Shown here: positions 10,590-17,443 of the stretch, piece after piece | How the letters are laid out: every line of letters starts with the position of its first letter | Position numbering within the stretch: position 1 is the stretch's first letter | Origin: Burkholderia sp. BCC0506 | GTDB lineage: Bacteria; Pseudomonadota; Gammaproteobacteria; Burkholderiales; Burkholderiaceae | Length of the DNA stretch: 64,000 nt | Assembly: GCF_902833145.1 (NCBI RefSeq) | Contig: NZ_CADFEN010000008.1 | Span: 1-64,000 of the forward strand | Direction of reading: 5' to 3' | Program-made: the position numbers and the translations under genes | The notes under the pieces: model-generated | Seen by the model: the letters and a program-made list of their open reading frames with translations, nothing else | What the model was told of the DNA's origin: nothing | Databases searched by the model: none

Positions 10590-11201
10590 ATGGCAAGTTC
10601 CTCCGGATCGCGGCGCACGCGTGCCGACGCCGCCCCGCAGCCGCCGGCCGCGACCCCGCCGCGCGTGGGCGAGCAGATCCAGCGGCTGCGCAACGAGCGC
10701 AAGCTGACGCTCGACGACCTGTCGCGCGCAGCCGGCGTATCGAAATCGATGCTCTCCGAAATCGAACGCGACAAGGCCAACCCGACGATCGCCGTCGCGT
10801 GGCGGCTGACGAACGCGCTGGGCATCACGCTCGACGAACTGTTCTCGCAGCCGAAGGCGCCCGAGACGATCCGCGTGGACGGCCCGCACGACATTCCGAC
10901 GCTCGCCGGCCACGACGGTCGGTACCAGCTGCGCGTATGGGGCCCCATCGACCTTGCCGGCAAGTTCGAGTGGTACGAGCTGACGCTGCCGGGCGGCGGC
11001 GCACTGGTGTCGAACGCGCATGAGCCGGGCACGCGCGAGCACCTGACCGTGCTGCAGGGCGCGATGGAAATCGAAGCCGCCGCGGCCAGCCGACGCCTGA
11101 AGACGGGCGACACCGCGCGCTACCCGGCCGACGAGCCGCACGCGATCCGCAATCCCGGCAAGGCCGAAGCCCGCGCCTTGCTGATCGTGATCCACCGCTG
11201 A
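10590..11201 (+). CDS. XRE-family regulator with C-terminal cupin domain
   Basis: A 203-aa protein. After a disordered Ala/Pro tail comes a Cro/CI-type HTH (residues about 28-85: QIQRLRNERKLTLDDLSRAAGVSKSMLSEIERDKANPTI), and then a small cupin barrel with the HEPGTREHLTVLQG and YPADEPHAIRNPG motifs that would bind a small ligand. This architecture is common for regulators of amino-acid degradation genes. Being divergent from kbl-tdh, it probably controls threonine breakdown and itself. Confidence 0.88.
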   Translation: MASSSGSRRTRADAAPQPPAATPPRVGEQIQRLRNERKLTLDDLSRAAGVSKSMLSEIERDKANPTIAVAWRLTNALGITLDELFSQPKAPETIRVDGPHDIPTLAGHDGRYQLRVWGPIDLAGKFEWYELTLPGGGALVSNAHEPGTREHLTVLQGAMEIEAAAASRRLKTGDTARYPADEPHAIRNPGKAEARALLIVIHR

Positions 11202-11250
11202 CGGCGCGGATAGTCGGCCAAAAGGTCAAGCGCAGGCCTGTTGCGGAAAA

Positions 11251-11270
11251 TACTGTATGTTTGTACAGTA
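11251..11270. promoter_or_regulatory. LexA (SOS) box
   Basis: TACTGTATGTTTGTACAGTA has perfect 7-bp arms (TACTGTA/TACAGTA) and the CTGT-N8-ACAG core of the proteobacterial LexA operator; the E. coli consensus is TACTGTATATATATACAGTA. It lies 73 nt before the ATG at 11343, over the likely promoter. Confidence 0.75.
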
Positions 11271-11342
11271 TACGGACATTCCGCCATGCACGGGCCGGAG
11301 CCGGCGCACCGAGGCGCCCGCTCCGGTCGACAGGAGCCTGCA

Positions 11343-11720
11343 ATGACAGAAGAACAAGATTTGGCCGCGCTCAGCTTCAAGGCTGCCGCGCATGACCTCG
11401 AATTGATCGTTCGCCATATCGCCGGGCGCTATATCCGTCAGCGCGTGCCGCTGACGTGGCGCCTGCTGCACGCGATCGAGGCCGAAGCGCTCGCCGATCT
11501 CGGCTTTGCGAGCCGGCACGACGCCGGCATGCGTCAACTGTTCGAACGGCCGTCGGACATGACGTTTCCCGAGACCGACGATCCGATCGACTTCGGGCGC
11601 TCGAATGCGCTGCCCGCGGTCTTTTCGTTCGCCGTTCTCGCGTACGAAGCCGCGGCAACGGCGCACGACGCCGCGCGTCCTGCGCGCGCTCACCGCCAGT
11701 CCAAGGCGTGGGGCGACTGA
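11343..11720 (+). CDS. small protein of unknown function behind a LexA box
   Basis: A 125-aa protein (MTEEQDLAALSFKAAAHDLELIV...) with AGGAG 7 nt before the ATG at 11343. It is largely helical by composition, has no signal peptide or membrane span, and ends in a His/Arg-rich tail. I do not recognise a domain. The near-consensus LexA box upstream predicts induction by DNA damage. It lies between the threonine regulator and the recombinase-like gene at the left edge of the replication locus, so a role in replication or division control under stress is conceivable but unproven. Confidence 0.7.
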   Translation: MTEEQDLAALSFKAAAHDLELIVRHIAGRYIRQRVPLTWRLLHAIEAEALADLGFASRHDAGMRQLFERPSDMTFPETDDPIDFGRSNALPAVFSFAVLAYEAAATAHDAARPARAHRQSKAWGD

Positions 11721-11822
11721 TGGCCCAGCCCCGGCCGCGACGCACAGCGGCCGGTTCACCCGCTTGCTGCCCGATACGTTGCGGAAAGGGCTACCATATA
11801 CGCAACTAACGGAATTAACACC

Positions 11823-12842
11823 ATGTCCCTTCCCGCCGCTCCCGATACCGCCGCACCTCCGGAAGAAAAGGATCTGTTCGACCGCGATGCGTCCGACTGG
11901 GTCGCATCGCCCGAAGCCGCGTTCGACGCGTGGCTCGCCATGCAGGACTATCGCCGCTCGTCGGCCGACGTCTATCGCGCGCAATGGGGTGCGTTTCTCG
12001 CGTGGATGCGCGCGCATCAAAAGAATCTGGCGACGGTCGACACGCCGACCATCGCGAACTTCGTCGGCGAGTTGCCGATCAAGAAAACGCAAAGAATGCG
12101 CTATCTCCGGCTGATCGAACGTGTGCTCGACCACATCCGGCGGACCGAGTACGCGTCGACCAATCCGGCCCGCTTCATTGCTCAGGATGGCGAAGCGAAC
12201 TGGCGCAAGGCCCGCGACAACGAACCGACCGGTTTCCTCACGCCGGCGGAACGCGCGACGTTGCTCGCCTATCTGTTTTCGCCGATCGGCGTATCGGGTG
12301 CCGCGTACTGGAAGGAGCGCCGCGACCGCGCGCTCGTCGCGGCGTTTCTCGGTGCCGGCATCAAAACCGGCGAAGCCCGCACACTTACGATTAGTTGCAT
12401 CAATACCAGCAACACGTCACTGCTGATCGAATCGACGCATCCGGATTATTCGCGCGAAACCCATCTGGCCTCGTTCGCGATCGCATTGCTCGAGGCGTGG
12501 CTGACCGAACGCAAGCGCCAGGAGATTCCGGGCGAGCTGGTTTTCCCCGCATCGCATGCCGGGCGGCCGATGCACAAGGCGACGATGCTGCGCGCGATCG
12601 ACGCGATCGTCGAATCGGCCGGGCTCACGTCGTCGCGTACCGCGCGCGCAAGCCCGCAGACATTGCGCAATACCTACGCGGCCGAGCTGTTCGAGCACGA
12701 CGTGCCGCCCGAGCGGGTCGGCAAATGGCTGGGCTTCATGCGGCCGATCTCGTCGAATCGCCTGCATCGCGCATGGAAAAACTGGCGCGACGGGCTGGCC
12801 GACAGCAACGGTGACGCGCACGACCGCGACGAAACTCACTGA
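11823..12842 (+). CDS. tyrosine-recombinase-fold protein lacking catalytic residues
   Basis: A 339-aa intact ORF with the two-domain layout of phage integrases/XerCD: an N-terminal SAM-like core-binding domain (about residues 28-110) and a C-terminal catalytic-fold domain (about 138-320). Aligned by motif, the catalytic set is mostly gone. The box I Arg is Lys181 (GAGIKTGEARTL), the His of HxLRH is Gln279 (SPQTLRNTYA), Arg282 is kept, the LGH His is Phe305 (WLGFMRP), and the nucleophilic Tyr position is Leu314. Strand cleavage therefore looks impossible, although DNA binding may remain. There is no phage or island context; instead it sits beside the replication origin. It may be an architectural or regulatory DNA-binding protein of the origin. 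Confidence 0.82.
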   Translation: MSLPAAPDTAAPPEEKDLFDRDASDWVASPEAAFDAWLAMQDYRRSSADVYRAQWGAFLAWMRAHQKNLATVDTPTIANFVGELPIKKTQRMRYLRLIERVLDHIRRTEYASTNPARFIAQDGEANWRKARDNEPTGFLTPAERATLLAYLFSPIGVSGAAYWKERRDRALVAAFLGAGIKTGEARTLTISCINTSNTSLLIESTHPDYSRETHLASFAIALLEAWLTERKRQEIPGELVFPASHAGRPMHKATMLRAIDAIVESAGLTSSRTARASPQTLRNTYAAELFEHDVPPERVGKWLGFMRPISSNRLHRAWKNWRDGLADSNGDAHDRDETH

Positions 12843-12913
12843 TCGGAAAACGGCTGCTCACGCGAAGCGACCCGTGAGCAGCCTTGTGTGGCGCACCCTC
12901 ACCGTTTCACAGA

Positions 12914-12932
12914 TCCCGAAAAACCTCACCTC
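12914..12932 (-). repeat. isolated Rep iteron copy (outlier 5)
   Basis: TCCCGAAAAACCTCACCTC is the reverse complement of GAGGTGAGGTTTTTCGGGA, a full iteron match, between the convergent 3' ends of the recombinase-like and KfrA-like genes. Confidence 0.75.
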
Positions 12933-12937
12933 AAGCT

Positions 12938-12955
12938 TCCCGGATCATCTCACCT
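12938..12955 (-). repeat. isolated Rep iteron copy (outlier 6)
   Basis: TCCCGGATCATCTCACCT keeps the conserved ends of the iteron and is 24 bp from the copy at 12914, in the same orientation. Confidence 0.55.
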
Positions 12956-12978
12956 GTGCGGCGCGGCCGACCTCCGGG

Positions 12979-14160
12979 TCAGGTATGCGCAAAACGCGCG
13001 ACGGCTTCAAAGCGGGACGGCCACGCGCCGGAAGCATGCTCGCACTCGGGGCACGCGACCTCGAACCCCTCGTCGCCATGTGACAGTTCCGGTTCGCCAT
13101 CGCAATGCGGGCACCGGGTCGGCGCCGGCGTCTCGTGATCCAGCGAGGTACCGATCGCGGTATACGCGTCAGCATCGAGCTGTCCCGCCTCGGCCAGGCG
13201 CCGGAGCAGCGCGGCGATGTCCGGATTCATCCCGCGGTTCGCGCGCAACGTATTCACGTCGCGCGTGGCGCGGTCCAGTTCGTCGCTCTGGGCACGCAAC
13301 TGCTCTTCGAGCCGGTCGGCGCGCGCCTTGGCCGAACTCAATTGCTGCAGGAAATCGAATTCCTTGCGCTGGACGTCGCGCAACCCGCTCTGGTAGGTCG
13401 ACGCCATGCTGCGCAACGAGTCCAGTTCGACCAGCATCGGCTTGACGCGGCGTTCGGCTTCGGCCACTGCATCCTTGATTTGCTGTGCGTAGTGCTCGGT
13501 GCGTTGCTGCAATTCGGCTTGCAGCGCATCGATGCGATCGCGCAGCGCGGCGTTATGTGCCTGCTCGGCATCGATGCGGCCGGCGGCCGCGGCCAGCTCC
13601 TTTTCCAGTCGGGCGACTGTGGTGAGCAACGTTGCTTCGCTTGCCGAACCGTGCGTCGATTGCGACGCGAGCTGAACCTCGAGTTCGGTTATCCGCGCCT
13701 GCAATTGCTCGTTTCTCGCTTCGCCGCGCGCGAGCGCGCCTTCAAGCGTTTCCTGGCGAACGGCGGCGTCACGCAACCGTTGTTCGGCGGCGGCCACGTC
13801 GGCGCGAACCTGCTCGCGATCGCCATCGAGGCTATCGCGCGCCGCTTTCAATGCCTCTTCATACAGCGCGCCGAGCAATGCGCCGGCCTTTTCCTCGACG
13901 GCTTTCGGGATCGCCGCGCCGTCGAGCCGGATCTTGGAGGCTGAACGGATGCGCTCCCAGAAATGGTCGATATCTTTCGGGATGTCGCTGGCGCTGCCGG
14001 TCTGGGTGAGATCGCGGACGTTGGCGGCCGACGGCCGGATGCCGAGATCGAAGAACAAACGCTTGCACGCATGCAGCGACAATTCCTGGCGCCGTGCACC
14101 GCTGGCGCGCAGCGATTCCAGTTCTTCCCGAATGACTTGACGCATTTCGTCCAGGGTCAT
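12979..14160 (-). CDS. KfrA-like coiled-coil DNA-binding protein with C-terminal zinc ribbon
   Basis: A 393-aa protein. Residues about 3-120 form a KfrA-type N-terminal DNA-binding domain (plasmid replication region protein). Residues about 125-320 are a long, Ala/Glu/Gln/Arg-rich coiled coil with heptad character (QETLEGALARGEARNEQL...). The C terminus has CPHC and CPEC pairs 17 residues apart (TRCPHCDGEPELSHGDEGFEVACPEC), a likely zinc ribbon that I do not recall from plasmid KfrA proteins. The ATG at 14160 is where DNA-binding homology begins; the longer frame to 14316 is AT-rich leader. KfrA of broad-host-range plasmids is an autorepressor that aids stability and segregation, and the place next to the origin suggests a similar job here. 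Confidence 0.78.
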   Translation of the reverse strand: MTLDEMRQVIREELESLRASGARRQELSLHACKRLFFDLGIRPSAANVRDLTQTGSASDIPKDIDHFWERIRSASKIRLDGAAIPKAVEEKAGALLGALYEEALKAARDSLDGDREQVRADVAAAEQRLRDAAVRQETLEGALARGEARNEQLQARITELEVQLASQSTHGSASEATLLTTVARLEKELAAAAGRIDAEQAHNAALRDRIDALQAELQQRTEHYAQQIKDAVAEAERRVKPMLVELDSLRSMASTYQSGLRDVQRKEFDFLQQLSSAKARADRLEEQLRAQSDELDRATRDVNTLRANRGMNPDIAALLRRLAEAGQLDADAYTAIGTSLDHETPAPTRCPHCDGEPELSHGDEGFEVACPECEHASGAWPSRFEAVARFAHT

Positions 14161-14437
14161 GACCACACTCACAGACAATGAAATGTGTCGATCATAACGA
14201 AATACGTATTCATTGATACTTCTTTCGAGGGTCCGTTGTGAATTTACGTCGTTTTGCACAGAAACGGCTCCGTGCGCACAGTCCTGTCGAAGCTGAGCTG
14301 GAATTCCGTGAAACAAAGCGAAGAAAGTCAGCCAAGTCCTTGTCTCGCAAGCATTTTTTAGCGGACCCCGAATTTCGTCATTTGTTTCACATGACCACGG
14401 ATCCGGTTGCCGGTGGGTGTTCAGGGGTCGGGGTGTC

Positions 14438-14446
14438 TGTGGAAAA
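14438..14446 (-). promoter_or_regulatory. DnaA-box-like site
   Basis: TGTGGAAAA is one base from TGTGGATAA, the complement of the DnaA box TTATCCACA. It immediately precedes the AT-rich segment. Weaker TTTTGCACA sequences (one mismatch to TTATNCACA) occur at 14252 and 14893. Confidence 0.5.
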
Positions 14447-14460
14447 CTCGTCAGCCGATG

Positions 14461-14515
14461 TCTTGAGAGTATTAGAAGTAAACACCCTTGAACCCTTAGT
14501 TAAAAACGTTAACGC
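14461..14515. other. AT-rich segment, candidate DNA unwinding element
   Basis: This segment has far more A/T than its surroundings (runs such as GTATTAGAAGTAAAC and TTAGTTAAAAACGTTAACG). It lies between the DnaA-box-like site and the first iteron of the 22-bp phased block, the usual place of the unwinding element in iteron origins. Confidence 0.5.
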
Positions 14516-14555
14516 CACGGCACAGCCTTACGCAGCAAGGCTTTCCGGCCGATGA

Positions 14556-14704
14556 GGTGAAGTTTTACGGGAGCCAAGGTGATCTTCTGCGGGAGCTGAC
14601 GTGATGGGGTTCAGGGAGCTGCGTGAGCCGTTGCAGGAAAGGTCGTGAGCGGATTCGGGATCACAGTGAAACACGAGTTTTTCCAAAGGTGAGGATTTTC
14701 GGGG
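14556..14704 (+). repeat. phased iteron block, 22-bp period
   Basis: Copies of the GGTGAG-N2-TTTTCGGGA motif, several degenerate, begin at 14556, 14578, 14600, 14622 and 14644, exactly 22 bp apart. A very poor copy lies near 14665 and a good one at 14688 (44 bp after 14644). The spacing is close to two helical turns, so bound Rep would line up on one face of the DNA. The first two and the last are the best matches; the middle ones keep GTGA and GGGA/AGGA. Confidence 0.8.
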
Positions 14705-14765
14705 CCACACAGCCATGGAACCCGCGCTGTGCCTGACGGCACAGTTTTCTGCCTGTACAGACATA

Positions 14766-15491
14766 GGTGAGAATTTGCAGGACCTCGTTCGTGGCCCGAT
14801 TCTGCCCATCTTTTGGGCAGATTTGGCGAAAGGTGAGGTTTCACGGGACTCCAAGGGAATTTGCTGTGAGGATTTCCGGGAACCGACCGCCATTTTGCAC
14901 AGCAAACGTGCGTTCCGGCGCCTGTGATGCCCCAAAGGTGAGGCTTTTCGGGAGGGAAATCCGGGTTTTCGAGCGCCGTCCTTCTTCAGGTGAGCTTTTT
15001 CGGGGCATGGATCACAGACTGTATGCTGGCTTAAAGGTGAGATTTTCCGGGAGGCATATTTGCTGAAAAAATGGGCAAAGGTGAGGCTTTTCGGGACCAG
15101 TGACTGGCCGAATGCCCCGAAAAGCCCGCCAGGACTGGAAGAAATCTCATTTTTACTGTGCCACTTTTTGGCACAGGTGAGCGTTTTCGGGGGCTGACGT
15201 ACGGTTGTCGTATGAAGGATTTCCGCCGAAAGGTGAGCCTTTTCGGGGACCCAGGCCGATGCACAGCCAAATGCCTGCGGCGCATAAGTATCGGATGCGA
15301 TTGGGATTTTTGATACCGTGCCGGTTACGGTGAGGTTTTTCGGGAGCGAATTCCGTACCCGCTGCCATGCCGCATTTTTTCGGTAAGGTGAGCATCTTCG
15401 GGAGTCGTTGGCAGTCGGTCCCGCGTGTGTCGGGCGTCCGTCGGCATCCGGACGAATCGACATGCCGTGCCTGAGGTGAGTATTTTCGGGA
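14766..15491 (+). repeat. scattered iterons, irregular spacing
   Basis: Seventeen-bp iterons begin at 14766, 14832, 14865, 14937, 14989, 15036, 15080, 15176, 15232, 15329, 15387 and 15475. Most fit GGTGAGNNTTTTCGGG(A/G), usually preceded by AA. Spacing varies from 33 to 97 bp, and all have the same orientation as the phased block. These are probable additional Rep sites for copy-number control by titration or pairing. A partial inverted copy (CCCCGAAAAGC) is visible at 15115. Confidence 0.85.
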
Positions 15492-15734
15492 CCGGATACG
15501 ATTTGCGCGCTGTACAATGCGCGCCCGGGCTGGCCAAACAGGCCTCGATCGGCGGCGCATACCGGTTTCGACGGCGCTTTTCGACGTATCGAAACCGAAT
15601 CGATCGCACCGGGAAGCCTCGCCTGTACATGCATACAGGCCAACGTGCGGCAGCCGGGCGGGTACGGTGAGGTGCAGTCGCGACCCTGTGTCGAACTCAC
15701 GGCTGCGCAGTCGCAAAATTACGACAAATCGAAA
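15492..15734 (+). other. iteron-free segment with hairpins; possible regulatory RNA
   Basis: This segment separates the main iteron field from the last two copies. It has a TACAAT hexamer at 15513 inside a GCGCGC/GCGCGC dyad, an 8-bp stem GGTTTCGA/TCGAAACC (15564-15571 with 15589-15596), and a GCCTGTA-based dyad at 15621-15640. A transcript from the TACAAT promoter could fold at both sites before rep. No coding sense is visible. It could be an antisense or leader RNA or simply structured DNA. Confidence 0.35.
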
Positions 15735-15863
15735 GGTGAGCCGATACGGGAGCCAATCCCGCACGTGTCGTGCACAGGCGAAATTCTGTGAATCGGCGCA
15801 TGCCGCGGCACGTCTGGAAGAGTCCGGAACGCCGGAGTGGCGGACCGGTGAGCGTTTTCGGGA
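15735..15863 (+). repeat. two rep-proximal iterons
   Basis: Iterons at 15735 (GGTGAGCCGATACGGGA, diverged centre) and 15847 (GGTGAGCGTTTTCGGGA, consensus) lie 248 and 136 nt before the rep ATG, in the orientation of the array. A degenerate GGTGAG half follows at 15909. Being so close to rep, they may serve for autorepression by Rep. Confidence 0.7.
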
Positions 15864-15982
15864 GCGGTTCGGGTGAGTGCCGTTTTGCCGGCGCGCTTCA
15901 CCGGCTATGGTGAGCATGTCGTTCTGGACGCACATCACCGCAGGCGCTATCCTTCCGGGAAACTTCTCCTCCGACCCGACGT

Positions 15983-17350
15983 ATGGCCACGACGAAGCGC
16001 GCCAAGAAAACCGATGTGGATGTGGTGAGTGCCAGTTCAGCCGAATTGCGAAAGGCCGTCGAGGCGATCGCCATTCAGCCGAAGAGCGGCAAGATCACGC
16101 TCCTCACTCGCAAGCTGTTCAATGTCCTGCTGGCCGTCGCGCAGCAGGCCGACGACTCGGGCGATACGTATCGCGCGCTCCTGTCGGACATCGTCGCCAA
16201 CTCCGCTTTCGATTCGAACGACACCGCGCTGGTGAAGGAACACCTGCGCCGCATGGTGTCGGTGCAGGTCGAATGGAGCACGGGGACGTCGAGCCAGAAG
16301 CCGGGCCGCAAGTGGGGGATCTCGACGCTGATCGCGGATGCGGAAATTCTCGAGGATCCGACCACCCGCCGCGTGTGGGTCGAGTTCTCGTTTGCACCGA
16401 AGATCAAGAAGAAGCTGCTCGACCCGGTCCAGTATGCGCGCCTGAGCCTGCAGTTCCAGAGCCAGCTGCGCAGCAGCGCCGGTCTCGCGCTGTACGAGAT
16501 CTGCGTGCGCTATCTGACGAATCCGAGCCACCTGACGATGCGCGAGCCGTGGGAGTGGTGGCGGCCGATCCTGTCGGGCACGCCCGACACGGAAGCCGGC
16601 GACGAAGCGAAGCGCGAGTACAAGTACTTCAAGCGAGACTACCTGCGCCCCGCGATCGCGGAAGTCAACGCGGTCACCAACATCTTCGTCGAGCTGATCG
16701 AGCATCGCGAAGGGCGTCGGGTGGCCGAGATCCAGTTTCGCGTGACCGAGCGCAAGCAGCCGATGCTCGCGCTCGACGAACATCCGAACGTATTCGACAG
16801 CACGCTGGTCGACCGGATGGTGAAGCTCGGGATCCCGCTGAAGGAAGCGCAGACGCTCTATGCGGACAGCGAGGAAAACCGGATTCGCGCGGCGCTGCAG
16901 ATGACCGAACAGCGGATGCGCAGCACGACGCTGCCGCCGGTGCGCAGCGCGCCGGCACTGTTCAAGGATGCGCTGAAGAAGGGGTATGCGCCGCCGGTGG
17001 AATCGGTCGACGCGCTGCCTGCCGGCACGCCGTCCGCGAAGGTCACGGCCGCGCAGCCGGACGATCTGAAGGCCCGCCTGCTGAGCGAGTTCGCCGCGTT
17101 CCGCCGCAAGGAAGCGAAGGTACTGTACGAAGAGCAGGGCGACGCGGAGCGCGAAGTGGCGCGCGAGTCGTTCGAGTCCGAGGCGCTGCCGACGATGGGC
17201 TCGCATCTGCGTGACGACTGGCGCAAGCGCGGCCTCGATTCCAAGCTGGCCGAGACGGCCTTTTTCGACTGGTTGGCCCAGAAGACCTGGGGCGAGCCGA
17301 CAGACGGCGATCTGCTGTCGTTCACGCTGAACCAGTCGCGGGCCGCGTGA
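15983..17350 (+). CDS. replication initiator protein, Rep_3 superfamily
   Basis: A 455-aa initiator of the plasmid RepB/Rep_3 winged-helix superfamily. After a basic N terminus (MATTKRAKKTDVD) come two winged-helix regions. The first contains KITLLTRKLFNVLLAVAQQ and the second SLQFQSQLRSSAGLALYEICVRYL, then EWWRPILSG...EYKYFKRDYLRPAIAEVNAVTNIFVE, the classic Rep_3 second domain. A C-terminal extension of about 150 residues includes a helical segment rich in Glu and Arg. It should bind the upstream iterons and open the origin. No strong ribosome site is visible before the ATG, suggesting low translation. It is convergent with parB. Commonly called repA in second chromosomes of this genus. Confidence 0.9.
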   Translation: MATTKRAKKTDVDVVSASSAELRKAVEAIAIQPKSGKITLLTRKLFNVLLAVAQQADDSGDTYRALLSDIVANSAFDSNDTALVKEHLRRMVSVQVEWSTGTSSQKPGRKWGISTLIADAEILEDPTTRRVWVEFSFAPKIKKKLLDPVQYARLSLQFQSQLRSSAGLALYEICVRYLTNPSHLTMREPWEWWRPILSGTPDTEAGDEAKREYKYFKRDYLRPAIAEVNAVTNIFVELIEHREGRRVAEIQFRVTERKQPMLALDEHPNVFDSTLVDRMVKLGIPLKEAQTLYADSEENRIRAALQMTEQRMRSTTLPPVRSAPALFKDALKKGYAPPVESVDALPAGTPSAKVTAAQPDDLKARLLSEFAAFRRKEAKVLYEEQGDAEREVARESFESEALPTMGSHLRDDWRKRGLDSKLAETAFFDWLAQKTWGEPTDGDLLSFTLNQSRAA

Positions 17351-17378
17351 GGCCCGCTCAGGCCCGCTGACGGGCCGC

Positions 17379-17413
17379 CGCCGGCTCCCACCCCTCGGTC
17401 GGGTGGGGCCGGC
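17379..17413. terminator. GC-rich hairpin between rep and parB
   Basis: GCCGGCTCCCACCC and GGGTGGGGCCGGC pair around a CTCGGTC loop between the convergent 3' ends of rep and parB. There is no T tract on either side, so intrinsic termination is uncertain. Confidence 0.4.
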
Positions 17414-17443
17414 GCCTTCAACAGGCTCTGCCGGCCGTTTCCC

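Larger units (their letters stand above)
14161..15982. other. replication origin region of the replicon
   Basis: A 1.8-kb non-coding region between divergently transcribed kfrA-like and rep genes. In order it contains a DnaA-box-like site (14438), an AT-rich segment (about 14461-14515) suited to unwinding, a block of iterons at a 22-bp period (14556-14704), some eleven further iterons at irregular spacing up to 15491, a 243-bp iteron-free segment with hairpins, and two last iterons at 15735 and 15847 just before rep. All iterons face the same way. This is the organisation of an iteron-controlled plasmid-type origin: the phased block would be the unwinding origin and the scattered copies a copy-control region. 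Confidence 0.85.

Noticed and set aside
11823-12842. Integrase of a prophage or genomic island
   Set aside because: No tRNA attachment site, flanking direct repeats or phage genes are present, and the active-site residues are lost.
15550-15640. tmRNA 5' end
   Set aside because: ACCGGTTTCGACGG recalls the tmRNA start, but there is no tag-peptide frame, tRNA-like 3' end or CCA-bearing partner sequence.
14528-15700. Minus-strand ORF of 390 codons across the iteron field
   Set aside because: Its apparent repeats come from the iterons themselves (recurrent PEK/RKSSP-type strings). Codon use is not that of neighbours, and the region is the origin.
14556-15863. CRISPR array
   Set aside because: The repeats are 17 bp, imperfect and irregularly spaced (22 to over 100 bp), there are no cas genes, and rep lies next to them; they are iterons.
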